A stretch of DNA of 64,000 bases from Dehalococcoidia bacterium (GTDB lineage Bacteria; Chloroflexota; Dehalococcoidia; SpSt-223). The notes beneath the pieces were generated by a model. The model was given only the letters and a program-made list of their open reading frames with translations. It made no database searches and was not told the origin of the DNA. The stretch is taken from NCBI GenBank assembly GCA_026003895.1, contig BPIC01000002.1:434001-498000 (forward strand), given 5' to 3'. Made by a program: the position numbers and the translations under genes. This document shows positions 56,560 through 64,000 of this stretch, piece after piece. Within the stretch, counting starts at the first letter, position 1. Each line of letters opens with the position of its first letter.

Positions 56560-56585
56560 GATGCCCCGCCACGGCGCGGGGCATC
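56560..56585. terminator. bidirectional hairpin between ytxH-like gene and tRNA genes
   Basis: Perfect 10 bp stem GATGCCCCGC (56560-56569) / GCGGGGCATC (56576-56585) with a six-base loop. No T tract on either side, but its position at the convergence of the ytxH-like gene and the minus-strand tRNA genes fits transcription termination. Confidence 0.6.
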
Positions 56586-56601
56586 GTGCAAAGGGGAGAA
56601 C

Positions 56602-56691
56602 TGGCGGAGAGGGAGGGATTCGAACCCTCGAGGGCTTTCACCCTACGCGATTTCCAGTCGCGCGCTCTAGACCAGACTAAGCGACCTCTCC
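56602..56691 (-). tRNA. tRNA-Ser (GGA)
   Basis: Minus-strand cloverleaf: acceptor GGAGAGG / CCTCTCC, anticodon stem CGCGA...TCGCG with loop CTGGAAA (anticodon GGA), long variable arm typical of tRNA-Ser, T-arm GAGGG-TTCGAAT-CCCTC, discriminator G and encoded CCA. It reads UCC/UCU codons. Confidence 0.95.
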
Positions 56692-56714
56692 GGGACGCAA
56701 CAAGACGAAAGGGG

Positions 56715-56801
56715 TGGCGGAGAGAGTGGGATTCGAACCCACGAGGCTCATCACCTACTCGTTTTCGAGACGAGCTCCTTCAGCCACTCGGACATCTCTC
56801 C
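56715..56801 (-). tRNA. tRNA-Ser (CGA)
   Basis: Minus-strand cloverleaf: acceptor GGAGAGA / TCTCTCC, anticodon stem CTCGT...ACGAG with loop CTCGAAA (anticodon CGA), variable arm, T-loop TTCGAAT, discriminator G and encoded CCA. It reads UCG. It is transcribed upstream of tRNA-Ser(GGA), 23 bp apart, likely as one transcript. Confidence 0.95.
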
Positions 56802-56807
56802 GGCCGA

Positions 56808-56816
56808 ATTATACCA
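56808..56816 (-). promoter_or_regulatory. promoter of the tRNA-Ser pair
   Basis: Minus strand TGG-TATAAT: a perfect -10 box (56813-56808) with extended TGn, seven bases before the tRNA-Ser(CGA) 5' end. A TTGGCG lies upstream at a shorter than normal spacing. Confidence 0.6.
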
Positions 56817-57071
56817 GGCTGAGCACACGCCAACGCCGACCCGCTCCGGCCGTCTCGCTGAATGAACCGTCTACTAGCTGGCCGAGGCCACCCGAGCGCT
56901 GGCCGTGGTTCGGCCCGCGGGCAATGTGGAGGATCGCGGCGCCGGGGCGATTGCCAGACCGGCCGTCGCGGGTTCCGAGGATCGGGAAGCGTCACGTCCG
57001 GTCGACCCACGATCATCGCTCGGGCGCCGTACGGAGCTGAGGCGAACCCGCCGGGCGAACAGCTCCGCTCG

Positions 57072-57671
57072 CTACAGCGTTCCCGGCCCGACGAGCCAGC
57101 GCGTTGCGCCGTAGAAGAGAAAGCCGCCCACCTCCCGTAACGCTTGATAGGCAATCGTCCCCCGTCGGTAGACACTGTCGTCCGAGCAGGCCGTTTGCAC
57201 CTCGAATCCACGCTCGCGAAAGAGCCACCCAGCACGCGGGAGATGGTAGGGGTCGGAGACGACGATCAGGCGCTGCCAGCCGTAGTTGTTCGCAAGTTGC
57301 CGGACAAAGATCGCGCTGTCCTCGGTGCTGCGAGCGCGGTCCTCGATGACGATGCGCCCGGCGGGGACACCTTCGGAGACGGCGACCTGTGCGATGACGG
57401 CTCCCTCTGCTGGAGGATGTGCGCCCACCGCGCCGCTGCCGACGAGAACGGGCGCTTTCCCGTCTCGCCAGAGTTGGGCGCCGCGCTTCGCTCGTTCGCG
57501 GAGCGCCGGCGACGGCCTCCCGCCTGACCAGACGCTGGCCCCCAACACCACGATGGCGTCTGCCGGTTCGGGTTCGCCACAAGGTGCAGCCGCGATCGCT
57601 CCCGCCGCCATGCCGAGGGAGGCGAAGAGCGAGACGAGGAGCGCGATGGCGAGGAGGATGCGGCGCAGCAT
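57072..57671 (-). CDS. DUF218 / YdcF-like membrane-anchored protein
   Basis: 199 residues. N-terminal signal anchor (ILLAIALLVSLFASLGMAAGAIA), then the DUF218 core: DAIVVLGASVWSGGRPSPALRERAKRGAQLW, VLVGSGAVGA, IEDRARSTEDSAIF and RLIVVSDPYHLPRAGWLF. Members (SanA/ElyC/YdcF) act at the envelope, with roles in cell-wall integrity; the reaction is unknown. The gene is divergent from aroE. The 250 bp between it and the tRNA promoter holds no gene that I can support. Confidence 0.88.
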   Translation of the reverse strand: MLRRILLAIALLVSLFASLGMAAGAIAAAPCGEPEPADAIVVLGASVWSGGRPSPALRERAKRGAQLWRDGKAPVLVGSGAVGAHPPAEGAVIAQVAVSEGVPAGRIVIEDRARSTEDSAIFVRQLANNYGWQRLIVVSDPYHLPRAGWLFRERGFEVQTACSDDSVYRRGTIAYQALREVGGFLFYGATRWLVGPGTL

Positions 57672-57735
57672 GGCAGTGAAATGGTACCCCTTGCGCTGCG
57701 GGCGATGCCCCTTTGACGGTCGGCGCGTCAGCCGC

Positions 57736-57741
57736 TAGCAT
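57736..57741 (+). promoter_or_regulatory. -10 box of the aro operon, giving a probably leaderless aroE mRNA
   Basis: TAGCAT ends seven bases before GTG 57749, so transcription should begin at about the start codon. No ribosome-binding site precedes this GTG. Confidence 0.4.
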
Positions 57742-57748
57742 CGGCCAA

Positions 57749-58630
57749 GTGAGGAGCGATCTGTCTCGATCCGGGCGCTGGCGCGCTGGTGTCATCGGCA
57801 AGCCGGTCGGGCATTCGCTCTCGCCCGCGATGCAGAATGCAGCCTTTTTGGAGACGCGCTTTCCAGCGTGGTATGAAGCGATCGAGCTTGAGGCCGAGGA
57901 AGCGCCAGCGTTCTTTGCGTTGCTTCGGGAGCCCCGTTGGCTCGGCGTGAACGTGACCATCCCTCACAAGGAAGCCGCGGCCCGACTCGTCGATCGGCGT
58001 AGCCGTGATGCCGAGCGTGCCGGGGCTGTCAACACGGTTGTCCGAGAAGGAAGCGAGCTCGTTGGCCACAACACCGACATCAGCGGGTTCCTGCGCGCTC
58101 TGCGCGAGGATGCGGGGTTCGACCCGGCGGGGTGCCTTGCCGTCGTGCTCGGGGCGGGCGGCGCCGCGCGGGCCTGCCTCGTTGGGCTAGCGGACGCCGG
58201 TGCGCAGCGCATCGTTGTGGTGAACCGCGACGTTGGCCGCGCCGAGCGTCTGGTCGCAGAGCTTGCGCTTGACAACCTCACGGTGGCCAGCGGCGATCGC
58301 GCGCAAGCAGCCTGTCGAGCCGCCGACTTGCTGGTCAATGCGACCTCGGTGGGCATGCGCGGCGGCCCGGCGCCGGATGATCTGCCGCTGCCGATCGGTT
58401 GGCTCCCGGCTCGTGCTCTCGTGTACGATTTGGTGTACCGACCGACGGAGACGCCGCTCCTTCGCGCCGCCAACACTCGCGGATTGCCGACCCTCGGCGG
58501 GCTGGCAATGCTGGTCTATCAGGGCGCATCAGCCTTCGAACTGTGGACCGGACTGGCGGCCCCCGTCGAGCGGATGCGCGCCGCCGCAGCGGCGCAAGTG
58601 GAGGAGGCGTCGGAGTGTTCCGATTCCTGA
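57749..58630 (+). CDS. aroE: shikimate dehydrogenase
   Basis: 293 residues from GTG 57749. Shikimate site VIGKPVGHSLSPAMQNAAF, catalytic Lys in NVTIPHKEAA, GAVNTVV, GHNTDISGF, NADP-binding VLGAGGAARACL, NATSVGM and GGLAMLVYQGASAFELW. It reduces 3-dehydroshikimate with NADPH. The frame is open to 57713, but the -10 box argues for 57749. Its 3' end overlaps aroC by 16 bases. Confidence 0.94.
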   Translation: MRSDLSRSGRWRAGVIGKPVGHSLSPAMQNAAFLETRFPAWYEAIELEAEEAPAFFALLREPRWLGVNVTIPHKEAAARLVDRRSRDAERAGAVNTVVREGSELVGHNTDISGFLRALREDAGFDPAGCLAVVLGAGGAARACLVGLADAGAQRIVVVNRDVGRAERLVAELALDNLTVASGDRAQAACRAADLLVNATSVGMRGGPAPDDLPLPIGWLPARALVYDLVYRPTETPLLRAANTRGLPTLGGLAMLVYQGASAFELWTGLAAPVERMRAAAAAQVEEASECSDS

Positions 58631-59835
58631 CCGCCGGTGAATCTCACGGGCCTGCGCTCACCGTCATCGTCGATGGGATGCCGGCCGGGATTCCGCTAGA
58701 CGAGGACTGGATCGCAAAAGATCTCGCACGGCGGCAATGGGGCCACGGACGCGGACAGCGACAAAAAATCGAGAATGACCGTGCCGTCATCGAGGGCGGC
58801 GTTCGATTCGGCGAGACCCTCGGCAGTCCGATCGCACTCCGGATTGAGAACAAAGACTGGGAAAACTGGCGCACGAAGATGAGCGCCGCGCCGGTCGAGG
58901 AGGTTGTCCCGCCAGTGACCCGCCTTCGACCCGGTCATGCGGATCTTCCGGGCGCCATGAAATATCAGACCGATGACGTTCGGAATGTCCTCGAACGCGC
59001 GAGTGCTCGCGAGACCGCTGCCCGTGTTGCCGCCGGCGCCGTCGCACGACGGTTTCTCGACGAGTTCGGGGTCACCGTCCGGTCGCACACGGTCGCCATC
59101 GGCGGTGTCACCAATCCATTGATGGACGGTGACGAGCGCGACATCGATTGGGACGCGGTCGAGGAGTCGCCCGTCCGCTGTGCTGATCCGGTGGTGGGCA
59201 GCCGGATGATCGAGGTGATTGACGAGGCGCGGATGGACGGTGATACCGTGGGCGGCGTCTTCGAGGTCATCGCGACCGGTGTGCCCATCGGCTTGGGTTC
59301 GCATGTCCAGTGGGATCGCAAGTTGTCCGGCAAGATCGGCCAAGCGATGCTATCGATTAACGCGGTCAAGGGCGTCGAGATCGGCGGCGGCTTCCGGATT
59401 GCCCACCTCCGTGGTTCCCAAGTGCACGACGTTATCCGGTTTACGGACGATCCCTCCGCGAGGTTCAACTGGAGCCATTCGACGAACCGCGCCGGCGGTA
59501 TCGTCGGTGGGATGACGAACGGCGAGGCGATCATCGTGCGGGTTGCCCTCAAACCAATCTCGACGCTTGCCAAGTCGCTTCCGTCGGTCGATTTGCGCAC
59601 CGGCGAACCGGTGACCGCGCATTATGAGCGTAGCGACGTCTGCGTTGTCCCTGCAGCCGGGGTCGTTGGCGAGGCGATGCTGTGCCTCGTTCTCGCGGAG
59701 ACCTATCTTGAGAAGTTTGGCGGTGACCACCTCGCTGAGACGCGACGCAACTTCGAGGCGTATGTCCGCGCGGTGCAAAAAAAAACCGAGAGTGAGGCCC
59801 TCGCTCGCGAAACGAGGTTAGAGCCGGTCCTGTGA
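58615..59835 (+). CDS. aroC: chorismate synthase
   Basis: 406 residues. FRFLTAGESHGPALTVIVDGMPAG, RRQWGHGRGQRQKIENDRAVIEGG, GHADLPGAMKY, RASARETAARVAAGAVA and NRAGGIVGGMTNGE are family signatures. It converts EPSP to chorismate with reduced FMN. GTG start with GGAGGAGG upstream. An A9 run at 59777-59785 (coding QKKT) near the 3' end could provoke slippage. The stop overlaps the next GTG. Confidence 0.96.
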   Translation: MFRFLTAGESHGPALTVIVDGMPAGIPLDEDWIAKDLARRQWGHGRGQRQKIENDRAVIEGGVRFGETLGSPIALRIENKDWENWRTKMSAAPVEEVVPPVTRLRPGHADLPGAMKYQTDDVRNVLERASARETAARVAAGAVARRFLDEFGVTVRSHTVAIGGVTNPLMDGDERDIDWDAVEESPVRCADPVVGSRMIEVIDEARMDGDTVGGVFEVIATGVPIGLGSHVQWDRKLSGKIGQAMLSINAVKGVEIGGGFRIAHLRGSQVHDVIRFTDDPSARFNWSHSTNRAGGIVGGMTNGEAIIVRVALKPISTLAKSLPSVDLRTGEPVTAHYERSDVCVVPAAGVVGEAMLCLVLAETYLEKFGGDHLAETRRNFEAYVRAVQKKTESEALARETRLEPVL

Positions 59836-60692
59836 GCGCCCGAGACCTTCTTGGTCTGAACGTCAACCGAGTCGAGCACATTCGTGAGAAGCTGCCCTCG
59901 CTCGGCCTCAAGCGTGCCGAGCTGTTCATCTTCGGCCGCGAAGAGCTGCCCGAGGTTCAGCGCGCCCTCGAGGAGCAGCAAGCGCGATTTTCCATTCATG
60001 CGCCGGTCCCACGGCCGCGCGCCTATCCCTATCCTCCGACGTGGACCTTCCTCAACTATGCGGACGAAGATCGGCGCAATGCGTACTTTGGGATGATCCA
60101 AGAAACGGTTGAGTGTGCGGCGGACCTCGGCGCCGAATATGTCGTCGTTCATTATCCCGGACCGATTACCAAAGCCTGTGAAGAAGTCGGCTTGGATCGG
60201 CTGTTTGAAATTGCAAACCAAAGTGCCGACCGCCTTGCCGAGTTGAGCGCCCGCACCGGCGTGCCCATCCACATCGAGGGATTTGGGCCGAGTCCATTTC
60301 TGACGAGCGAATTTATCCTTGGCGTCCTCGATCGCCACCCCAATTTGGCCTACTGTTTCGACGTGGCGCACAACCACATCGCGGATCAGCGTGCGGACTT
60401 GGCGTACTATCGGTTCCTGGAGGATCTGCTCCCGAGGATCGGCTCGGTGCACCTCTGGCAAACCCGGCACTATGATGATTATGTCACCTATCGACACCTC
60501 CCGCTCCATCCATCTCAGACCCCCGACGAAGGCTGGGTTGATATCGAGCGGGTGGTCCGCACCGTCCACCGCGCGCAGCCGACTGTGCCGTTCGTGATGG
60601 AGTTCCCCGGCTGGTTCCCCGACCCTTGGCGGCACCTCGACTATCGCGAAGGCGTGCGATGGCTGCAAGAAATCCTCGAAACATCGTCCTAA
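59832..60692 (+). CDS. xylose-isomerase-like TIM-barrel protein within the aro operon
   Basis: 286 residues. AP endonuclease 2 / sugar-phosphate-isomerase fold: FSIHAPVPRPR, YVVVHYPGP, IHIEGFGP, CFDVAHNHIA, GSVHLWQTRHYDD and FVMEFPGW give the usual His/Glu/Asp metal ligands. GTG overlaps the aroC stop, and aroKB begins inside its 3' end, so it is firmly co-translated with shikimate genes. AsbF/QuiC-type 3-dehydroshikimate dehydratases share this fold, and the operon has no aroD/aroQ; a dehydratase role is therefore a hypothesis, not shown. Confidence 0.8.
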   Translation: MSARDLLGLNVNRVEHIREKLPSLGLKRAELFIFGREELPEVQRALEEQQARFSIHAPVPRPRAYPYPPTWTFLNYADEDRRNAYFGMIQETVECAADLGAEYVVVHYPGPITKACEEVGLDRLFEIANQSADRLAELSARTGVPIHIEGFGPSPFLTSEFILGVLDRHPNLAYCFDVAHNHIADQRADLAYYRFLEDLLPRIGSVHLWQTRHYDDYVTYRHLPLHPSQTPDEGWVDIERVVRTVHRAQPTVPFVMEFPGWFPDPWRHLDYREGVRWLQEILETSS

Positions 60693-62293
60693 CCGGCTTT
60701 TCGACAACCGGGAAATCTACGGCTGGAAAGCTGGCTGCTGACCGGCTTGGCTTCTCGTTCGTCGATACCGATACCGTAGTCGAGTCTCGTGCCGGACGCC
60801 GAATCGCTGACATCTTTGCGCAAGACGGCGAGGAGCGCTTCCGCGAACTCGAGAGTGAGGCGCTTCTTGAGGCGCTCGCCGGCGACGGCCGCGTCATTGC
60901 CACCGGTGGCGGAGCGATCCTTCGGGCGGCCAATCGAGCGGCGATGCGCCAGCGAGCACTGGTCATCTGCCTCGAAGCGACACCTGAAACCATCGTTGCT
61001 CGCCTTGGCAGGAACCAACAGGAAGTCCGCCCGCTCCTTGCCGGGGATGACCCAGCTGGACGCGTCGCGGATCTCAAGCGGGAGCGCGCCCCGCTCTACA
61101 CCGAGGCCGATTGGATCGTCCAGACCGACCACTTGACGTCCGACGAGGTCGCCGCCGAGATCGTTCGCGCTTGGAAGGTGCTTCGACCTCGGTTGGAACC
61201 ACCAGCCGACGGACCGCGAGCAACTGTGACGGCGGGCGCTGTGACGTATCCGATCTATGTCGGTGCAGGGGTGCTCAGCCGGCTCGGCGCCCTCGTCCGC
61301 GAGTGGGCGACCGGTGCGGTCTGGATCCTTGCCGACGCCCGCGCCGCCGAACTTTACGGCGAGCGGGCGGTTGCTTCGCTGCGCGACGCTGGCCTGCCGG
61401 CCGCTCTGCGAGTCATTCCGAGCGGTGAAGCGAGCAAGGACCTCGCCGTCGCTGCCGAGTTGTACCGCTGGCTGGCCGCGCAGCGCGCGGAGCGTCGCGA
61501 CACAATCGTGGCGCTCGGCGGCGGGGTCACCGGTGACCTCGCCGGGTTCATCGCTGCCACCTATCTACGCGGCATCGGCCTCGTTCAGGTTCCAACCACG
61601 CTGCTCGCAATGACCGACTCGGCCATCGGTGGCAAAACCGGGGTCAATCTGCCCGAAGGCAAAAACCTCGTCGGCGCGTTTCACCAACCCCGACTTGTTC
61701 TCGCCGATGTCGAGCTGCTGCGGACGCTACCCGAGCGGGAGTTTCGAGCCGGTTGGGCAGAAACGATCAAGCATGCGCTAATCCGCGACCCTGGCCTTCT
61801 CGATCTCTTGGAGACGCACGTCGACGCGCTGCTCGGGCACAACACCGATCTCTTGGCGGAGGTGATCGGGCGCAGCATGGCGGTGAAAGCGGACGTCGTC
61901 TCGATCGACGAGCGGGAAGACGGTCTGCGGATGATCCTCAACTATGGCCATACCGGCGGGCACGCGCTGGAGGCGGCCGGCAACTACACCACCCTGCTTC
62001 ACGGTGAAGCGGTGACAATCGGTATGGCGGTCGCGGCCGCAGTTGGTGTCGCGCACGGCGTGACGCCGCCGGAACTGCGTGCCCGACAGAATACACTCAT
62101 CGAGCGATTCGGCTTGCCGCTGCGGGCGCCGTCACTATCGTTCGACCGTGTCCTTTCGGCGCTCGCTCTTGACAAGAAAGTGCGCGGCAAGCGCAACCGC
62201 TGGATTTTGCTCGAAGCAGCGGGGCAACCCACGATTCGCGACGACGTGCCGAGCGAGCTCGTCGAGCGGACGCTGCGAGAGGTGATAGCGTGA
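60659..62293 (+). CDS. aroKB: bifunctional shikimate kinase / 3-dehydroquinate synthase fusion
   Basis: 544 residues. Shikimate kinase part ~1-175: P-loop GFSTTGKST (13-21), [36 protein letters not shown] synthase part from ~182: [86 protein letters not shown]. It catalyses the fifth and second steps of the pathway in one chain. ATG 60659, with GAAGG upstream, overlaps the TIM-barrel gene by 34 bases; an ATG 33 bases earlier is in frame but less well placed. Confidence 0.95.
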   Translation: MAARNPRNIVLTGFSTTGKSTAGKLAADRLGFSFVDTDTVVESRAGRRIADIFAQDGEERFRELESEALLEALAGDGRVIATGGGAILRAANRAAMRQRALVICLEATPETIVARLGRNQQEVRPLLAGDDPAGRVADLKRERAPLYTEADWIVQTDHLTSDEVAAEIVRAWKVLRPRLEPPADGPRATVTAGAVTYPIYVGAGVLSRLGALVREWATGAVWILADARAAELYGERAVASLRDAGLPAALRVIPSGEASKDLAVAAELYRWLAAQRAERRDTIVALGGGVTGDLAGFIAATYLRGIGLVQVPTTLLAMTDSAIGGKTGVNLPEGKNLVGAFHQPRLVLADVELLRTLPEREFRAGWAETIKHALIRDPGLLDLLETHVDALLGHNTDLLAEVIGRSMAVKADVVSIDEREDGLRMILNYGHTGGHALEAAGNYTTLLHGEAVTIGMAVAAAVGVAHGVTPPELRARQNTLIERFGLPLRAPSLSFDRVLSALALDKKVRGKRNRWILLEAAGQPTIRDDVPSELVERTLREVIA

Positions 62294-62838
62294 CGACAAT
62301 CTTGGCAGTTCGGCGAGATGGCCGAGTCGCGCTGGCTGGTGATGGCCAAGTTACGGTGGGCGACACGGTGATGAAGGCGCGGGCGCGCAAGGTGCGCCGG
62401 CTTCACCACGACTCGGTACTTGTCGGCTTCGCCGGCTCCGTGGCAGACGCGCTCACGCTGTTCGACAAGTTCGAGGGACAGCTCGAGAAGCATCATGGCA
62501 ACCTCCGCCGGGCGGCGGTTGAACTCACCAAGGACTGGCGCACCGACCGTATCCTGCGTCGGCTCGAAGCGCAGCTCGTCACCGCCGATCGCGAGACTCT
62601 TTTGCTTCTCTCGGGAGATGGCGAGGTGATCGAGCCAGACGATGATGTGCTCGCGATTGGCAGCGGTGGCGCCTACGCATTGGCGGCGGCGCGGGCGCTC
62701 CTTGAACACAGTGACCTCGACGCTCCGACAATCGCTCAGCGCGGCCTCGAGATCGCGGCCGATCTCTGCATCTACACGAACCGGGAGATTGCGGTGCTGA
62801 CGCTCGACCCGCCAGCGCCGACGGGAGGAAGAGCGTGA
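62290..62838 (+). CDS. hslV: HslV (ClpQ) peptidase subunit
   Basis: 182 residues. After Met removal the N-terminus is the catalytic Thr ([24 protein letters not shown]); [60 protein letters not shown] and CIYTNREI match HslV throughout. It forms the protease core used by the HslU unfoldase. No hslU or xerC neighbour is present: it is wedged between aroKB (GTGA overlap) and a PPOX gene. Confidence 0.95.
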   Translation: MTTILAVRRDGRVALAGDGQVTVGDTVMKARARKVRRLHHDSVLVGFAGSVADALTLFDKFEGQLEKHHGNLRRAAVELTKDWRTDRILRRLEAQLVTADRETLLLLSGDGEVIEPDDDVLAIGSGGAYALAAARALLEHSDLDAPTIAQRGLEIAADLCIYTNREIAVLTLDPPAPTGGRA

Positions 62839-63371
62839 CCGACCAACCCAATGAGTATGTGCCGATCACTCGCGTTCAGACGATCGAGCTCGAGGCCGAG
62901 GCCAGCCCAGACGACGCCGAGCGGGTGAAGCCGCAAGTCCTCGAATTCATTCAGGGGCGGGGCGCGCCGTTCTTTGCCTTCTTGACCACCCTTCGGAAAG
63001 ATGGGCGCCCCCACTGCCGTCCGGTGAGCACCTTCGTCGAAGGGTGGACGGTGGGGACAATCAGTCAAGATGTGCACTTGAAAAATCAACACATCCGGAA
63101 CAACCCGGTGGTCGGGTATCTCTGGGTCGAGCAGTGTCCTCCGCCGGGGATTCGGCCCAAGAGCGTTTGGATGCAGGGGCTCTGCGAGATCATCGACGAC
63201 CCGCAGGAAATCGCCGAGTTCTACCGACGGCGTGAAGCGGCGTTGGGCCGCGGCGACACGCACGCCGACGAAGAGTGGAAGCGTCTCCTTCTCCGCACGC
63301 GGCCGCAGCTCGTTCGCGCGGAAGGATTCCTCGGCCGGCTGAAGCCAGCGCTCTACCGGACCTTCGACTAG
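62835..63371 (+). CDS. pyridoxamine-5'-phosphate-oxidase-like flavoprotein
   Basis: 178 residues. [62 protein letters not shown] follows the PPOX split-barrel pattern (FMN or related flavin binding). GTG overlaps the hslV stop (GTGA). Substrate unknown; a general reductase is as likely as anything. It is the last gene of the aro-hslV transcript before a structured non-coding region. Confidence 0.82.
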   Translation: MTDQPNEYVPITRVQTIELEAEASPDDAERVKPQVLEFIQGRGAPFFAFLTTLRKDGRPHCRPVSTFVEGWTVGTISQDVHLKNQHIRNNPVVGYLWVEQCPPPGIRPKSVWMQGLCEIIDDPQEIAEFYRRREAALGRGDTHADEEWKRLLLRTRPQLVRAEGFLGRLKPALYRTFD

Positions 63372-63747
63372 GAACGGGACGGCCCGCCCAGCGGCCCGAT
63401 CGCCAATCCCCCCGCGGGATCTGTCACGGCAGGGCCGATGATCGCCGGCCCCGCGGTGGGCACTTAGCGGCACCGGCAGTCCGAGCGTTGACGGACGGCA
63501 CCTTGACTCAGCAGGTGACGGAACGAAGCCGATTCCCAGGTGCGCCATCGATCCGGCGAACAGATGTCGGCTCCACACCCCGATTGGCGGTGCTGGCCTC
63601 GCGCTCCTCCGCTCGCCTAACGGGCTGCGCTGACAGACGCAGAGGACGCACCCAGCACCAGCGATGTTGAGCACCGTGGGTGCAGGGAGCTCCCATTGAC
63701 CATGGAGAACGGTCGCGAGATCGGGGAGAGGGCTCGGGTCGCCGGAC
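63372..63747. other. 376 bp intergenic region rich in inverted repeats
   Basis: It separates two convergent genes. Core structure: GGTGCTGG (63589-63596) pairs with CCAGCACC (63652-63659); inside, GCG-TCCTC (63601-63609) pairs with GAGGA-CGC (63642-63649), and CTGCG (63625-63629) with CGCAG (63638-63642). Next to it are GCACC-GTG-GGTGC (63671-63683) and the palindrome GGGAGCTCCC (63685-63694). I could not match it to RNase P, SRP, tmRNA, 6S or a riboswitch. Confidence 0.55.
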
Positions 63748-64000
63748 CTAATCCAGCCCGTACGCCAGAAGCTGGCCGGACCAGCCGCGCGGGGAGGCCG
63801 GGGCGGCGGCGCTCTTGATGCCGCTCTCCACCACAATCATCGGCGAGCCACCGACCAGATAGGTAGCGGGTTCGCCGGGCACCGTATTGGCCGTTGCCGG
63901 CGGAAGCTCGATGAGGTACGCGCCTCCTTGCGGCTTGATCGTGCGTGTCCGGCCGAGCTTATCGACAAGCTCGGCGTCGTTCGAGACCGCAGGCAGCGCA
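63748..64000 (-). CDS. C-terminal part of a probable secreted glycosidase-like protein (partial)
   Basis: The last ~84 residues before TAG at 63748. Sequence such as LGRTRTIKPQGGAYLIELPPATANTV and TYLVGGSPMIVVES reads like the C-terminal beta-sandwich of a secreted glycoside hydrolase, similar in style to the end of the Tat-exported protein at 29186-30640 (ending ...PPVIILDG). The catalytic part lies beyond the window. Confidence 0.55.
   Translation of the reverse strand, partial: ALPAVSNDAELVDKLGRTRTIKPQGGAYLIELPPATANTVPGEPATYLVGGSPMIVVESGIKSAAAPASPRGWSGQLLAYGLD

Noticed and set aside
56822-57071. Short ORFs between the tRNA-Ser promoter and the DUF218 gene
   Set aside because: Repetitive Arg/Pro/Gly translations in several frames, none with a ribosome-binding site or motif.
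62772-63836. 354-codon minus-strand frame covering hslV end, the PPOX gene and the intergenic region
   Set aside because: It runs antisense to two recognised genes and its translation has no family features; stops are simply rare in GC-rich DNA.

Overview
This 64 kb, GC-rich window is a densely packed bacterial chromosome segment, probably from a member of the Chloroflexota (a Thermomicrobia-like or related lineage). The hints are high GC, many GTG/TTG starts, ATGA/GTGA stop-start overlaps in most operons, no lipopolysaccharide genes, secreted proteins with Pro/Thr-rich linkers, a seven-iron ferredoxin, DUF3891 and F420/FMN-type PPOX proteins, and -10 boxes lying directly on start codons. The assignment is inference from gene content; there is no rRNA to confirm it.

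Layout. 1-4.8 kb: copper island with a CopZ-like chaperone (cut by the window edge), CsoR with two GC-rich operators, a CopA ATPase carrying a C-terminal cupredoxin, a c-type cytochrome, and a DinB protein that runs in frame into a YHS domain. 4.8-8.2 kb: lytic transglycosylase and an acyltransferase. 8.1-12.5 kb (minus): compact six-gene operon with RibD-like reductase, alcohol dehydrogenase, PTPS/QueD-like enzyme, glycosyltransferase, small membrane protein and methyltransferase, a candidate pterin-derived metabolite pathway. 12.7-19.9 kb (plus): exopolysaccharide operon with two O-antigen ligase/polymerase-type proteins, UDP-glucuronate decarboxylase, a flippase-like membrane protein and two glycosyltransferases. 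19.9-31.5 kb: assorted metabolic and secreted proteins, including ferredoxin, PHP and MBL hydrolases, a GbsR-type regulator, a Tat-exported glycosidase-like protein, and an alpha/beta-hydrolase lacking its catalytic Ser and His.

31.7-46.3 kb: DinG-type exonuclease/helicase, a zinc-ribbon membrane protein, a kinase-VanY fusion with degenerate catalytic motifs in both halves, a frameshifted solute-binding protein beside a MmgE/PrpD protein, an amidohydrolase, a large hybrid histidine kinase and a four-cysteine YggX-like protein. 47.0-54.4 kb (minus): the pyrimidine operon pyrR-pyrB-pyrC-carA-carB, whose leader has a recognisable PyrR-binding hairpin followed by an intrinsic attenuator. 54.5-56.9 kb: mnmA, two small membrane proteins (one YtxH-like) and two tRNA-Ser genes. 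57-63.4 kb: a DUF218 protein and the shikimate operon aroE-aroC-(TIM-barrel gene)-aroKB followed by hslV and a PPOX gene. The window ends inside a minus-strand gene for a probable secreted protein.

The most interesting points are the CopA-cupredoxin fusion, the kinase-VanY double pseudoenzyme, the pterin-type operon, the PyrR attenuator, the TIM-barrel gene embedded in the aro operon, and an unidentified inverted-repeat structure near 63.6 kb.
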